Positions 50,574-62,330 are shown, numbered from the stretch's first letter. The stretch: DNA of 64,000 bases from Rhynchonema sp. JSB1_4 (GCA_030248065.1 JASAMV010007048.1:23171-87170), one strand, 5' to 3'. Program-made: numbers and translations. Notes: a model not told the origin generated them from the letters alone.

Positions 50574-53561
50574 TCAATCCGCATTATCATCATCATGCTC
50601 CTTCATCAGCAGAGCACCGCAACGCACCATTTCGCGATACGAGCCTTTGGTGAGCTGAAAATCATCGTCTTCCGACAGTTCGATGAACGTTTCCTTGTCC
50701 AATTTGGCGAAACACATGCGCAACGCGTTCTTGCGCTCGAACCGGTCGGCCAGCTCGATTGCGCTCTTCAGATCCAGCTCATCTTTGCTTGCCGTCATCA
50801 GGAACTAAAAAAAGTTGCTGGTGTCGGCAACGTTCATTTGATTTTATAAAGACACAAAACTGCAAACAGTCGGTATCGGCACTCTGACTGACCCGATCAC
50901 ATTTAGTGAGCAGCAACTCCACGCCATAGCGATCTGCCAAGGTCAACATGTTCTTGAGATCATTTTTATCTGAAATGGGCATAATCGGACACGAAACCAT
51001 AGAGGCCAACTGGTGCAGAACCTAACATCCGAAGACATGTAACCCAACTGCACTAACGTGCTGAACGTAAATTAGAAGCACGCACCTTCGATGTTCGTCA
51101 CATTGGTTGATTCGATGTAAATGTGATGCAAGAATCGCACAAAGTGATCGTATTTGACGTTTCTGATCGGCAACATCGTCTTTCCATCTTCTTCCGTCAG
51201 TGTGCAATCATCCTGTACAAGTACATGTCAATATCTGTCGTCATCAGTCTTCCCCTTTTATTGTATGACTGTAGCCAACAGCTGGCAAGTGGGACAAAGC
51301 AACGTACGAATTGTTTGCGCGATTGACGACGTCGTTTAGCTTGTGGTTCCTCTCCATCGGTCGCATGATTGAACAAATCAAGGAACACTGAGGATGACTG
51401 GGCCAAAGCCTGTGTTGTGAAATCAGAATTTATTTTATGTACTATATAGTTGCGATATAAAACCTGACTAAACGCTGCACAAAAAACCGTCCTATTGGCT
51501 TATTTTTAAGTGAGAACTCATATTAGGTACAATGTTCTCAGTTTATCCAATTGCGTTGCAATTGAACTAGACACATTCTAAAACACATTCAGATATTGGT
51601 CGCACAATAACTATATAAGAATTCATCAAAATCAATCCTGATTTTCACGTTCAAGTCACTCTTAACCACTGTGCTATTTGTGATTCTCACAAAACATTTT
51701 CAGCCGAAAATAATCCAGCAGATCCACCACGTTGCCGCAGGTCTGAAACATTCTCTTTACCAGATGCTTTGTGTGCGATCACGCAACGCAACGTCATTGC
51801 CCCGTCACTCTCCCTCTTTACGATTCAGGAAAAATATTTGACCAATTCTTATAAAGTCATTGTGCGACCAATACCTAGTGTTTCAAGCTCGTCTGAGTGC
51901 TATCCAGTAAGCACAATACGTGCTCGATTTTATTGAACCATAAATACCTGGAATCCAAGGGATACAATTTAATTACGGACGAACAAGTATAGCCAATTGG
52001 ACGGTACTTTTAGGACCCCATATACGGTGTGTGTGCACTTGTATGTGTTTGTGAACTACAGTAAATTTGTATGAAATTACATGTTTGTGAACGTGCAGGT
52101 CACGACCTTCAACGCGAAGAATCAGGTCCGTCAGCGGTGTACTGGTGGTGAAATCGAGTTCGACCGGCGCTGGGGTGCACGGAAACCTGAAATCGTGTTT
52201 CGAATCAAAAAGTGATTTGGCTGTAGGTACATATGAGCTGAAATCATATGAAATACTGCAACCGACTTTGTGGGGAAATAATCAACCACCTTCCATTTGG
52301 CGAACACGCGAATGCTGTTATCGACAACGTAGCCGTTGAGTTCGTGGAAAAGTTCCTGGATGAGAAGTAAACCGCAAACCGTGTATTAATGTACGTAATT
52401 TGATTTTGGAGTTGATTAGTGTGTCCAACTGTTGCCGTTTGGCAGCTGTGAACTTGCCAATGCGTGGCTGACAAACCTCTTGCGCGATTGCATCCACTTG
52501 TCCATAACAATTTTCAGGATCACGGTTAGCCCCAATATGTAGCCAATTTTTGATTGGGTCGCACGCATACAATTCCCGTCTGCCCTCCTCATGTGCGAGC
52601 AAGCCAACGGTCAGATCCGAGATCACCATGTACCATACATCAGTGTCATTAGGCACGGACACGTATGGACACAGGAATATGGATAGCGGCCCATCTTTCT
52701 CGAACTTGACGAACAGGTTACTGCATTGATCAGAAATTTAGTTTTTATTACTGACAAGATTTTTAAAACTGCTTAGTCGAGATAAAACCAGTCTGATCCA
52801 AGCATCACGACCTCACCTCACAAACTCGCTAAATTCTTTCTCGGGTGACTGTGCATCCAAAGGTTGATTCTTTTTGACATTACGGAAAATGTATTCCATC
52901 TCGTACCATTGTTGCAAGGCAGCTGCAATAAAAAATTTTGAAAACAGGACACTGGTTGCAAAATCTCAAAAGGAGGAAAATCAGACCAATTCCAATGCTA
53001 ACCACCAGAGCTTGAAGCAGCTGATCCGGAGGCCTCATTATCGCCATCATCATCATTGAGGACAATTTCGTTCATTTCGCGATCAAGTTTGTAATTGAGT
53101 GAAAACTTTTTGATGGAAGCTCGCTGTGTTGAGACCTTCGACTTTTCTGGAAACGTTAAGTGAAATACCGCGCAGGGTATGATCAAAGCAGTAAGCTGCC
53201 ACAAACGCAGTGGCAAATTTCGCTTTTCATTATATTTCGAATTTCAACGAATTTTTCCAGCGTGACAAGCAGACATTGAAACATTTAGCAGCTAAGCATG
53301 AACAATTCGTTGCAATTCGAAATAAAAAGAAAAGCGAAATTCTACAGTGAGGCAGGGGCCAATATCGTGCGAAACATTCTGCGCCTTGACCACCCTTATC
53401 ATCAGGCGAGTTGCCTGAATGCGCAGGTAGAAATTGGGCTGGTCCACATTTGATTTTGTTCCCAGATGTTCCTCTTGAAGGGCATCTCCTGGCCGAATGC
53501 TGAACATCAGACCTCCGGTGTGTTTGACTTTTATGACGCCTTGCCCACTGTCTAAACACAT
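50574..53561 (-). CDS. MATH-BTB domain protein, likely CUL3 substrate adaptor
   Basis: Nine 3' coding exons close in phase: 53006-53146, 52817-52922, 52477-52720, 52267-52355, 52081-52186, 51308-51409, 51086-51212, 50893-50969 and 50574-50804. The first four encode a MATH-like domain (FEKDGPLSIFLCPY, ELFHELNGYVVDNSIRVF). The next four encode a BTB domain (TPLTDLILRVEGRDLHVHKH, SSVFLDLFNHA, DKNDLKNMLTLADRYGVE). The last encodes a BACK-like helical tail ending KEHDDDNAD. In such proteins MATH binds substrate and BTB binds cullin 3 (family knowledge). The N-terminus is unresolved: an ATG at 53559-53561 could join through GTGGGC. A MITE lies in the 671-bp intron after 52081. Confidence 0.75.
51596..51871. 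mobile_element. MITE, TTGGTCGCACAATGAC family, 276 bp
   Basis: Longest copy. The ends ttggtcgcacaataac and gtcattgtgcgaccaa are flanked by TA (51594-51595, 51872-51873). It is inserted in the BTB-domain intron (51410-52080) and has no coding capacity. TA flanks suggest a Tc1/mariner-type mobiliser. Confidence 0.82.
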
Positions 53562-53764
53562 GCGAGGTTTAAAGGGGGTTTGAAATGCGAAAGGCCCCGT
53601 ATAACGACACGCCTATAGGCACAGTGAAAACTTGGTGATAGGTCACTTTTTTGAGAACAGGCGTACAACGTTTGGGTGTGTTTTTCTGAAAATACTGCAA
53701 GGGTGAAATGACCAACAGCAGTATTTTATTACGATAGATTTACACGATAAGAGCATGGTTGAGT

Positions 53765-53806
53765 GGGTAAGCTGCCAAAATTCAGGTAGCTCCGCCAGCA
53801 CAACGG
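53765..53806 (-). promoter_or_regulatory. Shared upstream element above the MATH-BTB gene
   Basis: Plus-strand ggtaagctgccaaaattcag then gtagctccgccagcac and aacgg, similar to the U34 and U35 copies. It lies between the MATH-BTB 5' end and the U33 stop. A second gtaagctgccac word is at 53191, just above the first resolved exon. Confidence 0.5.
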
Positions 53807-54045
53807 TTGTACAATCCGAGCATAGACAACATTGAAGGTCTCATATTTTCTTACGTGAACGTCTGTGGTGCAACAGAAAATAGAACATGCGACGCAACTT
53901 GTATTTCCAAACAGAAACGTAAACAACAGGTTTTTAAAAATACAAACAAATTGCAAAGCACGATAAAAGTCGTTAACAATCAATCAATATGAAACACACA
54001 ACCCAATAGAGCATTATCAATTCTATCTTTTTGTCTGCAACGTCA

Positions 54046-55176
54046 TTACTCTTTGCGTCCGTCCGTGTTGTGGATGCGTTCGTGTCTCCGCAGCGTGCTC
54101 ACATCTGCAAACGCTGTGGGACACTGCTGACATTTGTAGGGTCGCTCAAATGTGTGTTTGCGTCGAACATGTTTGGCGAAATCGGCACTGGTCTTGAATG
54201 CAAAGTCACAACAATTGAATGTCACAATGCCATCGGAAGTAACACGACGTGCTGATGCCACACTGTACGTGCCTACAGGTGAACTGGCGGAAGTCGTTGT
54301 CGCTGCTGATGTTTCATTAGGCTTCCACGAGCGCTGGCGTGACTTGGCCAGCTTTCTGGTTGATTTCGTTAATTGTTTTCGAACTTTGTGCCGTGTGGTA
54401 TTCTTTTTTGATGATAAATTTCCTGAATCTTGGTCTGCAAGATTGATATCCATCGCTGATGTCAACTGAGCCGATCGGATAACGGGCAACAGCAGCTGTT
54501 CATGTTTCACAACACCAGGACTTGAAGATGTGGTTGCAGCAATGGATTGATTGAGTGCGAGCTCATGCAAACTGCTTATTTCGTGATGATTCGCGTGTGA
54601 ATTATCGATTAGTGACAACGAAACATCCGTGTTCTGCCGATGTCTGTGCATAAGCAAGTTACTGAGTTGCGTTTGATCAGAACTGTGGACCATAGCAGAG
54701 GTCTCCCGAGAACAGTCCATGTTGCCTTGACCAAACAGAGCCGTCTGATTATTCGTTGACCAGGTCGAGGCAGGCACTTCTGGCGGCAGCAATGGCTGGG
54801 GTTGTGTTGTTGGTGCGTCCTGTAAATTACACAATGTATGTGTGGTCAGACATTTCACCATATCACTCAGATTTATGGAATTGTAGGGAAAACGGCACCT
54901 GTCGATCTTGATTCATGACCACAAACATCAAGCTATCAATTTTGAATTGTGTTTCATCGATGGCTTGATCGATTTGGTTCATGTGATTGAGCAGCGTGGT
55001 CACTACCGTCTTGGCTGTGCTCTGCTCACAGCGCAGACGTTGCAGGCCTGTGCGTGATAATGGAATAATGAGAACTCGTGCGTCACCCAATGTGGCACTC
55101 GAATCAGGTAAACCAACGCACTTGTGGTGATCTCCTGTACGGCACTGCGTATCTCCGGTTGGATATTGGGCGCCAT
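54046..55176 (-). CDS. Array unit U33, two-finger C2H2 gene
   Basis: Predicted 325 aa; exons 55122-55176 (MAPNIQPEIRSAVQEITTS), 54899-55047 and 54046-54819. Exon 2 is the shortest, LQRLRCEQSTAKTVVTTLLN with QAIDETQFKIDSLMF. Exon 3 has STWSTNNQTALFGQGN, VVKHEQLLLPV, DINLADQDSG, a long basic RKQLTKSTRKLAKSRQR and SARRVTSDGIVTFNCC. Fingers: CCDFAFKTSADFAKHVRRKH and CQQCPTAFADVSTLRRHERIH (HxxxH), linker TFERP. First unit after the MATH-BTB gene. An AATAAA lies near 53722. Confidence 0.86.
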
Positions 55177-55253
55177 GGCAGCTTCCCTGTGTGAATTCTA
55201 AGAAGCTTTTTGAAAATGGAGCTTCCCGAAACAGCGAGTCATCATTCATTGGC

Positions 55254-55283
55254 GGTAAACTGTCTGAATGACAGTCTTGCGTT
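55254..55283 (-). promoter_or_regulatory. Shared upstream element, U33
   Basis: Plus-strand ggtaaactgtctgaatgaca, 78 bp above the ATG. Confidence 0.45.
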
Positions 55284-55493
55284 AACGAAGTGGCTCAAAT
55301 GGAAACAGAACACAAAATTTGTGATTATCAATTTTATTCAATGAGAAACAAAGACAAGACCAGGTTATAAAAATACAGTACCACAAAAATCATGGAATCA
55401 GCACGCAGAATACCTCCAAATTAAACAGCTTCTGGAACAAGAAACAGCACAGCACAAAAAATAGTACAACAAGAATGATCCGAAACGTCATAT

Positions 55494-56906
55494 TCATTTG
55501 TGATTGCGTTCGTGTCTGCGCATATTACTTGAATCAGCAAATGCCCGAGAACATATTCGACATTTATACGGTCGTTCAAAAGTGTGTTTGTTCCTGACAT
55601 GTTTGTAATAGTTGCCCGATATTTTAAATACGAACCCACAACAATGGTAGGTCACTTTGCCATCTGCGGACACCCGACGCGCCACCGCTGAGCTGTACAT
55701 ATTGGTGGGCTGCTTGGGCGAAATCACTGAATTACCATTTGATGCGCTATTCGTGGACGCTTTATTCAATAGCATTCGATCATACGGTCTTTTCCGGTAT
55801 TGTGGAATGTGTCTGCGCTTCGGGAGACCGGGCCTCTTGTTCGCTACCAAACCAGTGCGCCGGGATGTTGTGAGTGCACTGGCAGTGAATGAGCTGGCTG
55901 TTGATACCAGCATGCGGTCGAGTGCCGACGTTTGAGAAGCTGGCATGAACATTTGCGGTTCGCCAAAGCTCACTTCCTCTTGTTTCATATTTGCTTCGTC
56001 AGTCGTCGGGGACGGAGTTGCAATATCCAATGTCTCGTGATGACTATTAGCCGTAACTACGCTTGGTTCGCATCGCACGACAGGATAAACGTTCACGTTA
56101 GGTGTAAAGTTCGAGCCTGAGACCGGATTCACATGTGCTCGACTCTGATCGAGCAGGTTGCCATGATCCACTGACCAGCTTGAGATCGGCACTTGCAGTG
56201 GCGGCATGGGTTGAACCTGTGGTTGATGGTAACATCGACAGAATCGAGATTTGGAGAAAATGGCAAATGTGCCAACCTGATTTGCCGGTGGTTCCGCATC
56301 ACTTCGATTCATCACGATGAACATCAAGCTGTCGATTTTGAATTGATGCTCATCAATGACCTGATCGACCTGGCTCATGTGATCCATAAATGTTGACAAG
56401 ACGGTGGACATGGCGCGCTTGGCTGTCGACTGTTCTCTTCGCAAATGTTGAAGAGCTGGGCGAATAAAAAAAAGCTTTGGTGACGTTGAGTTTGAGGACT
56501 ACCCTGAAAACTACCAATGTTCCAAAACATAGGTATGGTCTTTCCTTATTGTATTGATCCAAACATCTACTCAACGTGCGATCCAGTTGCTCCTAGCTAA
56601 GGTCGAAGTTGTGCGATTCACCTTGAAAATGCAAGGAAAGAGAAATCAGACGTCACATGCCACGTAAAAAGCCGGCGCACGAAACAATGTATCAGGCTTC
56701 TGGTGACGTTGGCAGCGTGCATGTCACGTGTGATTTCTCTTTCTTTGCATTTTCAAGGGGTGTCGCGGACTTTCGACCGCAGCTGGGAGTTGGCTTACAA
56801 CGTTGTCACGGCTTCCTTTGACTCGCATAAAAAGGAAATACCATAGCTTACTCGTGCTGATCTCCTTCACAGCGGTATACAATTCATTGTGGGCGTTGGG
56901 TGCCAT
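55494..56906 (-). CDS. Array unit U34, two-finger C2H2 gene
   Basis: Predicted 318 aa; exons 56852-56906 (MAPNAHNELYTAVKEISTS), 56277-56455 and 55494-56216. Intron 2 is 60 bp without in-frame stops, so exons 2 and 3 form one open frame. Intron 1 is 396 bp and contains a 200-bp inverted-repeat element. Exon 2 is LQHLRREQSTAKRAMSTVLS with VIDEHQFKIDSLMF. Exon 3 has SSWSVDHGNLLDQSRAHVN, NMKQEEVSFGEP, KRRHIPQYRKRP and VARRVSADGKVTYHCC. Fingers: CCGFVFKISGNYYKHVRNKH and CRICSRAFADSSNMRRHERNH. An AATAAA lies near 55332. Confidence 0.86.
56590..56789. mobile_element. 200-bp inverted-repeat element in intron 1 of U34
   Basis: The left arm ctcctagctaaggtcgaagt, caccttgaaaatgcaaggaa, agagaaatca pairs with right arm tgatttctctttctttgcat, tttcaaggggtgtcgcg, cgaccgcagctgggag. 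TTG flanks both ends (a possible 3-bp duplication). No coding capacity. Confidence 0.75.
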
Positions 56907-56990
56907 CAGGAAACAACACTTGACTGTCACTTTCTGAGTATTCTGATCTGCAAACACCAGGAAAAATGAATAACAAAAAGAATATCGATC

Positions 56991-57028
56991 GATAAGGTAA
57001 GCCGCCAAACAAAGTAAGGTAGCGTCGC
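56991..57028 (-). promoter_or_regulatory. Shared upstream element, U34
   Basis: Plus-strand gataaggtaagccgccaaac then aaagtaaggtagcgtcgc, 85 bp above the ATG. Confidence 0.5.
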
Positions 57029-57179
57029 ACAGTGACAAGAATAGTTTCAACCAAGAAACTTCATGATATTGTTGCACTGTTTATTCAATGCCAATTAGCA
57101 GAAAATGAGCAGGTAATCGCATGAAATGTAAAGCAGAAGGACGTAAGGAGGATCAAAATGCAAAAGGATGTTGATTCAT

Positions 57180-58268
57180 TCATTTATGCATTCTTCGTTC
57201 ATGACTGATCCGACCCCAATTATCGTTGAACGTCACCGCACAATGACGGCATTTGAATGGTCGCTCGCCAGTGTGTCTGCGTCTGACGTGTTTGTGGAAG
57301 TTTGACGGCGTCGTGAACGCAAAGCCACAACAATTGTAGCGCACTCTGCCAGATCGTGGTGATACACAACGTGCTGCGGCGGCCAGTGATGTTTCATTCA
57401 TTGGTGACTGTTCTGCCCCTGAAGAGGTGGCCGGGAAGCTGATTAGTTGTCGTTTCTGAGCTGGTTTCGTTGGCGAAAACATGGCTGATGATTTTGGTGT
57501 ATGGGGCGACTTGGATGGACTTGCTGTCAGTCTCGTCATAACAGCTGCTGCACCGTGTTTGTATTTGCGCACAATTTTCGGTGGTTGGTGAGTTTCGGAT
57601 GATATGACCACTTGCATCGGCTCGGCTTCAAATGGCGGCTCTTCTTCTTTCACTATGGCTGGACCAAATGGAACGGCTTCAGTTGGCTGTCGAATGCCAT
57701 TGACATCTTGACTTGTTGTGGTGGCAACAATATCGCCTTGCTCAAACAGTGACGCATGAAGGGCGGGCTCTGTTGACATGTCCAACGGTGCTGCCATGGG
57801 TGCTCGAGCCTGCAAAATAATATACAGTTACAGTATATGAACGCAGAAGAAGATAAATAAAGAAGATAAATGAACACAGAAGAGCCCGAGCCATGTCAAA
57901 AAACAACCCACCAATGTTGGCTCGGCTTGTTGATGTTCAACACTTTCATTCGTGACCATAAACATCAAGCTGTCGATTGTCCACCGATGTTGATCGATAA
58001 TTTGATCCATTTGACTCATTTGATCGGTGAACGATGCAGCAAAGTTGTTGAACTTGGCTTTGGCCGTTGATTGCTCCCGTCGCAACAGTTGCAGACCTGA
58101 GCGGAAAATGTAAAATAAAACATCGATGATCCTTGGGGTTGCCGCAGTGTTCCCGGCAAGGAATACAATACGGCACATAGTGACAAACAATATCACGTTC
58201 ACAAGCAACTCACTGGAGCTGATCTCCTTCACAGCCGCGTACCATTCGTTGCGAGAGTTAGGTGCCAT
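57180..58268 (-). CDS. Array unit U35, two-finger C2H2 gene
   Basis: Predicted 289 aa; exons 58214-58268 (MAPNSRNEWYAAVKEISSS), 57912-58096 and 57180-57809. Exon 2 is LQLLRREQSTAKAKFNNFAA with QIIDQHRWTIDSLMF, ending QAEPTL. Exon 3 has HASLFEQGDIVA, AIVKEEEPPFEAEP, basic IVRKYKHG and AARCVSPRSGRVRYNCC. The W motif is absent. Fingers: CCGFAFTTPSNFHKHVRRRH and CRHCAVTFNDNWGRISHERRMH, with a TGERP linker. The finger region matches broken U36. Confidence 0.86.
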
Positions 58269-58361
58269 TGTTGCAAAGTTGTACCAGCACTTTGTCTGCT
58301 TCCCACAAAAAATGTGACGCACGGAAACGTTGAATAATTATATGTACGTTTGAACAAGCTA

Positions 58362-58394
58362 GGTAAGCTACCTGACACAGTGGGGTAGCATCGC
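58362..58394 (-). promoter_or_regulatory. Shared upstream element, U35
   Basis: Plus-strand ggtaagctacctgacacagt then ggggtagcatcgc, 94 bp above the ATG. Confidence 0.5.
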
Positions 58395-58516
58395 ATATTA
58401 ACTATAATGCCATAATTCAAAAACGGAAATGTGCCCGAAAGCCAAGTGTCATGTTTTATTCGGAGAAAGGATATGCATGAATCCATGAATGAAACTGCAC
58501 CTGCCGTATTTCTTCT

Positions 58517-59599
58517 AATTGAAGCCCCCTCTAATAGCAGCTTCTCTCCAATGACTATCGCGACTGCCCGAATCAACAAACATTTCCTTGCAGCCTGGGC
58601 ATCTGAGCAGTCTCTACACGAGTGTGTTTGCGTCGGACGTGTGTGTAGAAGTTTGTGGGTGTGGAGAACGCAAAGCCACAACAATTGTAGCACACTCTGC
58701 CCGACTGCGACGAGCCGCGTGCTGCGGCCAGTGATGTTTCATTCGCTTCCACTGAACTCGTCTGAGGTGCAGCAGTAGAAGCAGGGCCTGCGCTGGTCCG
58801 TTTTCGTTTGTTCGCAGGAGCTGATTTGGGCCGATAAAGCGGTGCCCGATTCGTTAGACAGATGCCTGGTGATTTGGGCTCAGCGGGTCGGCTTCGCTGT
58901 ACCATCGCTGTGGCGAGTGCTGCATAGCGACTGTTGTATCGTTTGAAGGTCGACACAGGCATGCGCATTGTTGTGGGTGAGACGAGCGAGGATCGGGGCA
59001 TTTCGGTGGGTATTCGCTCGTCCTCAAAGCTGTGCTCCTCCTCCTTCACAATTGCTGAATCAAATGCCAGACAGTCGGCGTCGTTCGGCGGCTGTCCGAC
59101 TTCGACATCCTGCAGTTCCTGATTTGTGCCTTGCTCGAACAGGGACGAACCATAATCAGATACCGACGTGTCCAGTAGTTCCGTCCTGGTTGCTCGAGGC
59201 TGCAACTGAAGCAGATACACATGTAGGCATGATATCAACACTTGCAAAAAAAACTTTCTGACCAATATAAATGCAGGCCAAGACCAACACCCACCAAAGT
59301 GTCCTGTTCGTCATTTTGATTCGTGATCACCAACATCAAATTGTCGATTGTCCACTGATGCTGATCGATGGCTTGATCGATCTGGTTCATTTGACCGAGA
59401 TACGAGGCGACAAAGCTGTTGAATCGCGCTTTCGCCATTGAATGCTCACGTCGTAACAACTGCAAACCTGTACGGGCAGAAGTCACTACTATGTACATAC
59501 ACACTGAAATATCCAGAATTCACTATCAAAGGATCACTTCTCACTTGCACTGATCTCCCTCACTGCAACTCGCGTTCCGTTGCGACTACGGGGCGCCAT
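58517..59599 (-). pseudogene. Array unit U36, frameshifted between its two fingers
   Basis: Exons 59545-59599 (MAPRSRNGTRVAVREISAS), 59295-59467 and 58573-59199 are intact through finger 1 (CCGFAFSTPTNFYTHVRRKH), with VKEEEHSFEDE and NKRKRTSAG. A one-base insertion in the linker (near 58615-58630) then changes frame, giving HTRVETAQMPRLQGNVC and a stop. Finger 2 is readable in the next frame (CPGCKEMFVDSGSRDSHW), ending at 58517-58519, but its last His is gone. A one-finger protein of 284 aa could still be made, so decay may be recent. Confidence 0.6.
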
Positions 59600-59711
59600 C
59601 GTTGATGGGGAGGACAGAATAGCAGATCGGTGGCAGTATAGCTGGAAGGGTGCGCCTCTGTGGATGCGTAAGAGCTTTTGTGAAGCTACAAAAACTACAT
59701 TCACTTGCTGC

Positions 59712-59746
59712 AATAAGCCGCCTTGATAGAATCTGACAGCATCGTG
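59712..59746 (-). promoter_or_regulatory. Shared upstream element, U36
   Basis: Plus-strand aataagccgccttgatagaa then tctgacagcatcgtg, 113 bp above the ATG. Confidence 0.5.
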
Positions 59747-59947
59747 AAACAGGCCACGATCATCACTCACCCAAGTGAAGTCGATGAAATATCACAACAA
59801 CAACAGTTTATCCAACAACACTGAAAGAAGAAGAACACAGAGCAGAGAACAACGACAAGCTCGAATGCTTTATGATGCACAATGATACAACGTGAAAGAG
59901 CAAAATACAGAAACGATCATCAGAACCTGATATGCACAGTGATGTCC

Positions 59948-61021
59948 CTAGCGCTGGTCAATCTGCTTGTGTCCCCTGGTCGTCATTTCATGTCTCCGCA
60001 ATGTGCTCGGATCGGCAAACGATTTCGAGCAAATTCGACATGTATAGGGTCGCTCAAACGTGTGCTTGTATCTGACGTGTCTCATATAGCCGGTCGGTGT
60101 TTTGAACGAAAACCCACAGCAGTTGTAGGTCACCTGACCATCCTGATTTATGCTGCGAGCGGCGAGCAAAAACGGATGATTCAGATCTGACTGTTGACGT
60201 GGTTGTGGTCTGGCAGATGCCATCAAAGCTCGGCGTTGTTGCGCGTATCGGCTTGCAGCTGGATTGGGTCTGGCCAAGAATTGGGCTCGTTTGTGCATCA
60301 GCATCCCAACCGGACCGGATGTGCTCGGCTCATTGGCTAAAGCTGGGTCCTGGTCTGCGACCGAGTTCAGTGGCACCGATGGTGACACAACAGATGCTGG
60401 TTGAAGCAAAGGTTCAGACGCTTCTTGTTTCACGATTGGCATTGTTTCCGGTCGTTGCATTGGTTGATCGATGGGCATCGCTTGTTGAACGTCAGACTGA
60501 TGTGCAGAGCTCGCGTCTGAGACGGGACTCACGCGGATTCCGCCTTGCTCAAACAGGGACGAGGGTTGATGTGCTGTGAAAGCTGTCAACGGGTCTTCGG
60601 TTGTCGTTGACTGAACCTGAATAAACGTTACCATGCTTCATAACTATGGTATATAGAAAGTATTTTGATGACCGGAAAACCAAATAGACTGCACACAAAA
60701 TAATTCAAACCTGTTTATCAATTCCTTCCACTGCCTGTCGATTGGTGACAGTAAACACCAAACTGTCTATCTTCCATTGATGCTGATCGATAACGTGGTC
60801 GATTTCGTTCATTTGCGACATGAACGAGGAGACAAAGTTGCTGAATGTCTTCTTGGCTGACGATTGTTCACGTCGCAGTTGTTGCAGACCTATAAATCAT
60901 GCATGTAATTGGACATTAATTTTAGACTTTCAGAAATTAAAGAATTTGTGGTTAATGACTCACTTGTGCTTATCTCTTTGACTGCCGTGTAAACTTCGGT
61001 GTCCATGTCCTTGGGTGCCAT
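59948..61021 (-). CDS. Array unit U37, two-finger C2H2 gene
   Basis: Predicted 301 aa; exons 60964-61021 (MAPKDMDTEVYTAVKEISTS), 60711-60889 and 59948-60616. Exon 2 is LQQLRREQSSAKKTFSNFVS with HVIDQHQWKIDSLVF, ending EGIDKQ. Exon 3 has PSSLFEQGGIR, IVKQEASEPL and SVADQDPA, then an Ala/Arg/Gln-rich segment (RYAQQRRALMASARPQPR) and AARSINQDGQVTYNCC. Finger 1 is CCGFSFKTPTGYMRHVRYKH. Finger 2, CRICSKSFADPSTLRRHEMTTRGH, has six residues between the last two His, unusual but seen in other C2H2 proteins. Confidence 0.86.
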
Positions 61022-61101
61022 GGCGTACTACTTGGCGTCACTGAAAGATTATCGTTCGCTCCGTAACAGCACGCAAGGATTGAGATAAACAGTCGATAAA
61101 C

Positions 61102-61140
61102 GGTAAGCTGTCCGTCGGGTTATCGGATCAGCCCTGACAG
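61102..61140 (-). promoter_or_regulatory. Shared upstream element, U37
   Basis: Plus-strand ggtaagctgtccgtcgggtt then atcggatcagccctgacag, 81 bp above the ATG. The second part repeats the GATCAGCCCTGA word in a different spacing. Confidence 0.5.
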
Positions 61141-61407
61141 TTGTAACAGGGGTTCGATAAAGTGATCCAAGAATTACGAACAGATTTCTGTTTATTATTG
61201 CATTGTACAAATCAAGTCAGCCAAACGAAACAAAGCTTCAAGAACAAAATTGAGACTGTGAGATTGACAACGAAATAAACTGCCAGCCAACGCTGAAAGA
61301 ACATACTAACACAACGACACAGTACAGCGATTGACTTGACAGTGATAAGTCGCAATAAAGTTGAAGAAAATGACGAGAGATTACATTGTACAGTGTGTAG
61401 ATGATCG

Positions 61408-62330
61408 CTATTTCGCATGATTCCGTTCATGTTTCCTCATATTCCCAACATCAGCAAATCCTTGCGAGCACACACCACATTTATAAGGTTTCTCACCCGT
61501 GTGTTTGTGTCTCACGTGACGTCTGTAGCCCCATTGCGACGGAAATGCGTGCCCGCAACAATTGTACGTCACTTTGCCATCATGCGACACACGACGGACT
61601 TCAGTGGGATCATTGAAAGTAGTATCGCTTCGAATCAAAGCCCGAGATGTGGCAGTGCCACCGCTGTTATCAAATCGGCTGGTCGATGCCCTGGCAACCA
61701 CTGACGCGCGTTGCACTGACTTTTTGGACGCCAACTGAGTACTACGTTGTTTGGTGACACGTGACATCAATCCGCTAGTTGACGGGCGGTTGGCACGAAG
61801 CCGATTCGTTGTAGTTTCCGATTGGTTGTATTGAGATCCGCTGGGTCCGTTTGTGGTTCGGTCTGGGATTGATAAGAGAGCGTCCCAGTGCTGAGCTCTC
61901 ACGAACTGAAATCACTTCCTCCTCTTCTACTTTCACAGCAGATTCATTGCGCTCAACTGACGTTTCATGACGACTGGGTTCACTGAGATCGACGTCGAAG
62001 TGCATGTCTGCGACCGGTTCCTGTCGAAGTTCGCCTTGTTGAAATAGGGAAGAGTGGACTGATGACCAGGCCGCAACAGGGACTTGCACTGGCGCACGAG
62101 GAATGATCGGTTCATGACATGCTGTTGTGGGCGGTGTCTGCAAAGTGAAATGTGCTTCTGCAACAAAGTTTCACGCAGCCGATCATCTGCAGAGTTGAAA
62201 GAAACAAGTTTAGAAATCGCAGAATCCGAGTAACCTGTTCAGCAATTCGTCCCACTTGATTGGTCACAATGAACATCAGACTGTCGATCTTTCACGAATG
62301 TTCGTCAATTACCTTACCGATTTTGTTTCA
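61408..62330 (-). pseudogene. Array unit U38, zinc-finger pseudogene without exon 1
   Basis: Exon 3 (61408-62137) starts in one frame (AAWSSVHSSLFQQGELR, AVKVEEEEVISV) and continues in another from about 61905 (SIPDRTTNG, VRRVSHDGKVTYNCC). Fingers CCGHAFPSQWGYRRHVRHKH and CGVCSQGFADVGNMRKHERNH are sound. Exon 2 keeps only its 3' part (62235-62330), with TGA replacing the conserved Trp codon of EHQW and nothing before it. No exon 1 or upstream element is seen in 62331-62789. Confidence 0.75.

Noticed and set aside
52267..52720. MATH-BTB gene first read as a pseudogene because several exon joins seemed out of phase
   Set aside because: Using donors GTTTGT (52471-52476) and GTCGGT (52261-52266) and the acceptor at 50969, all nine joins close in phase and the domain alignment improves.
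53191..53202. gtaagctgccac as the MATH-BTB promoter
   Set aside because: Only 12 bases match, with no distal half, and it lies 45 bp above an exon without a usable ATG. The copy at 53765-53806 is longer and better placed.
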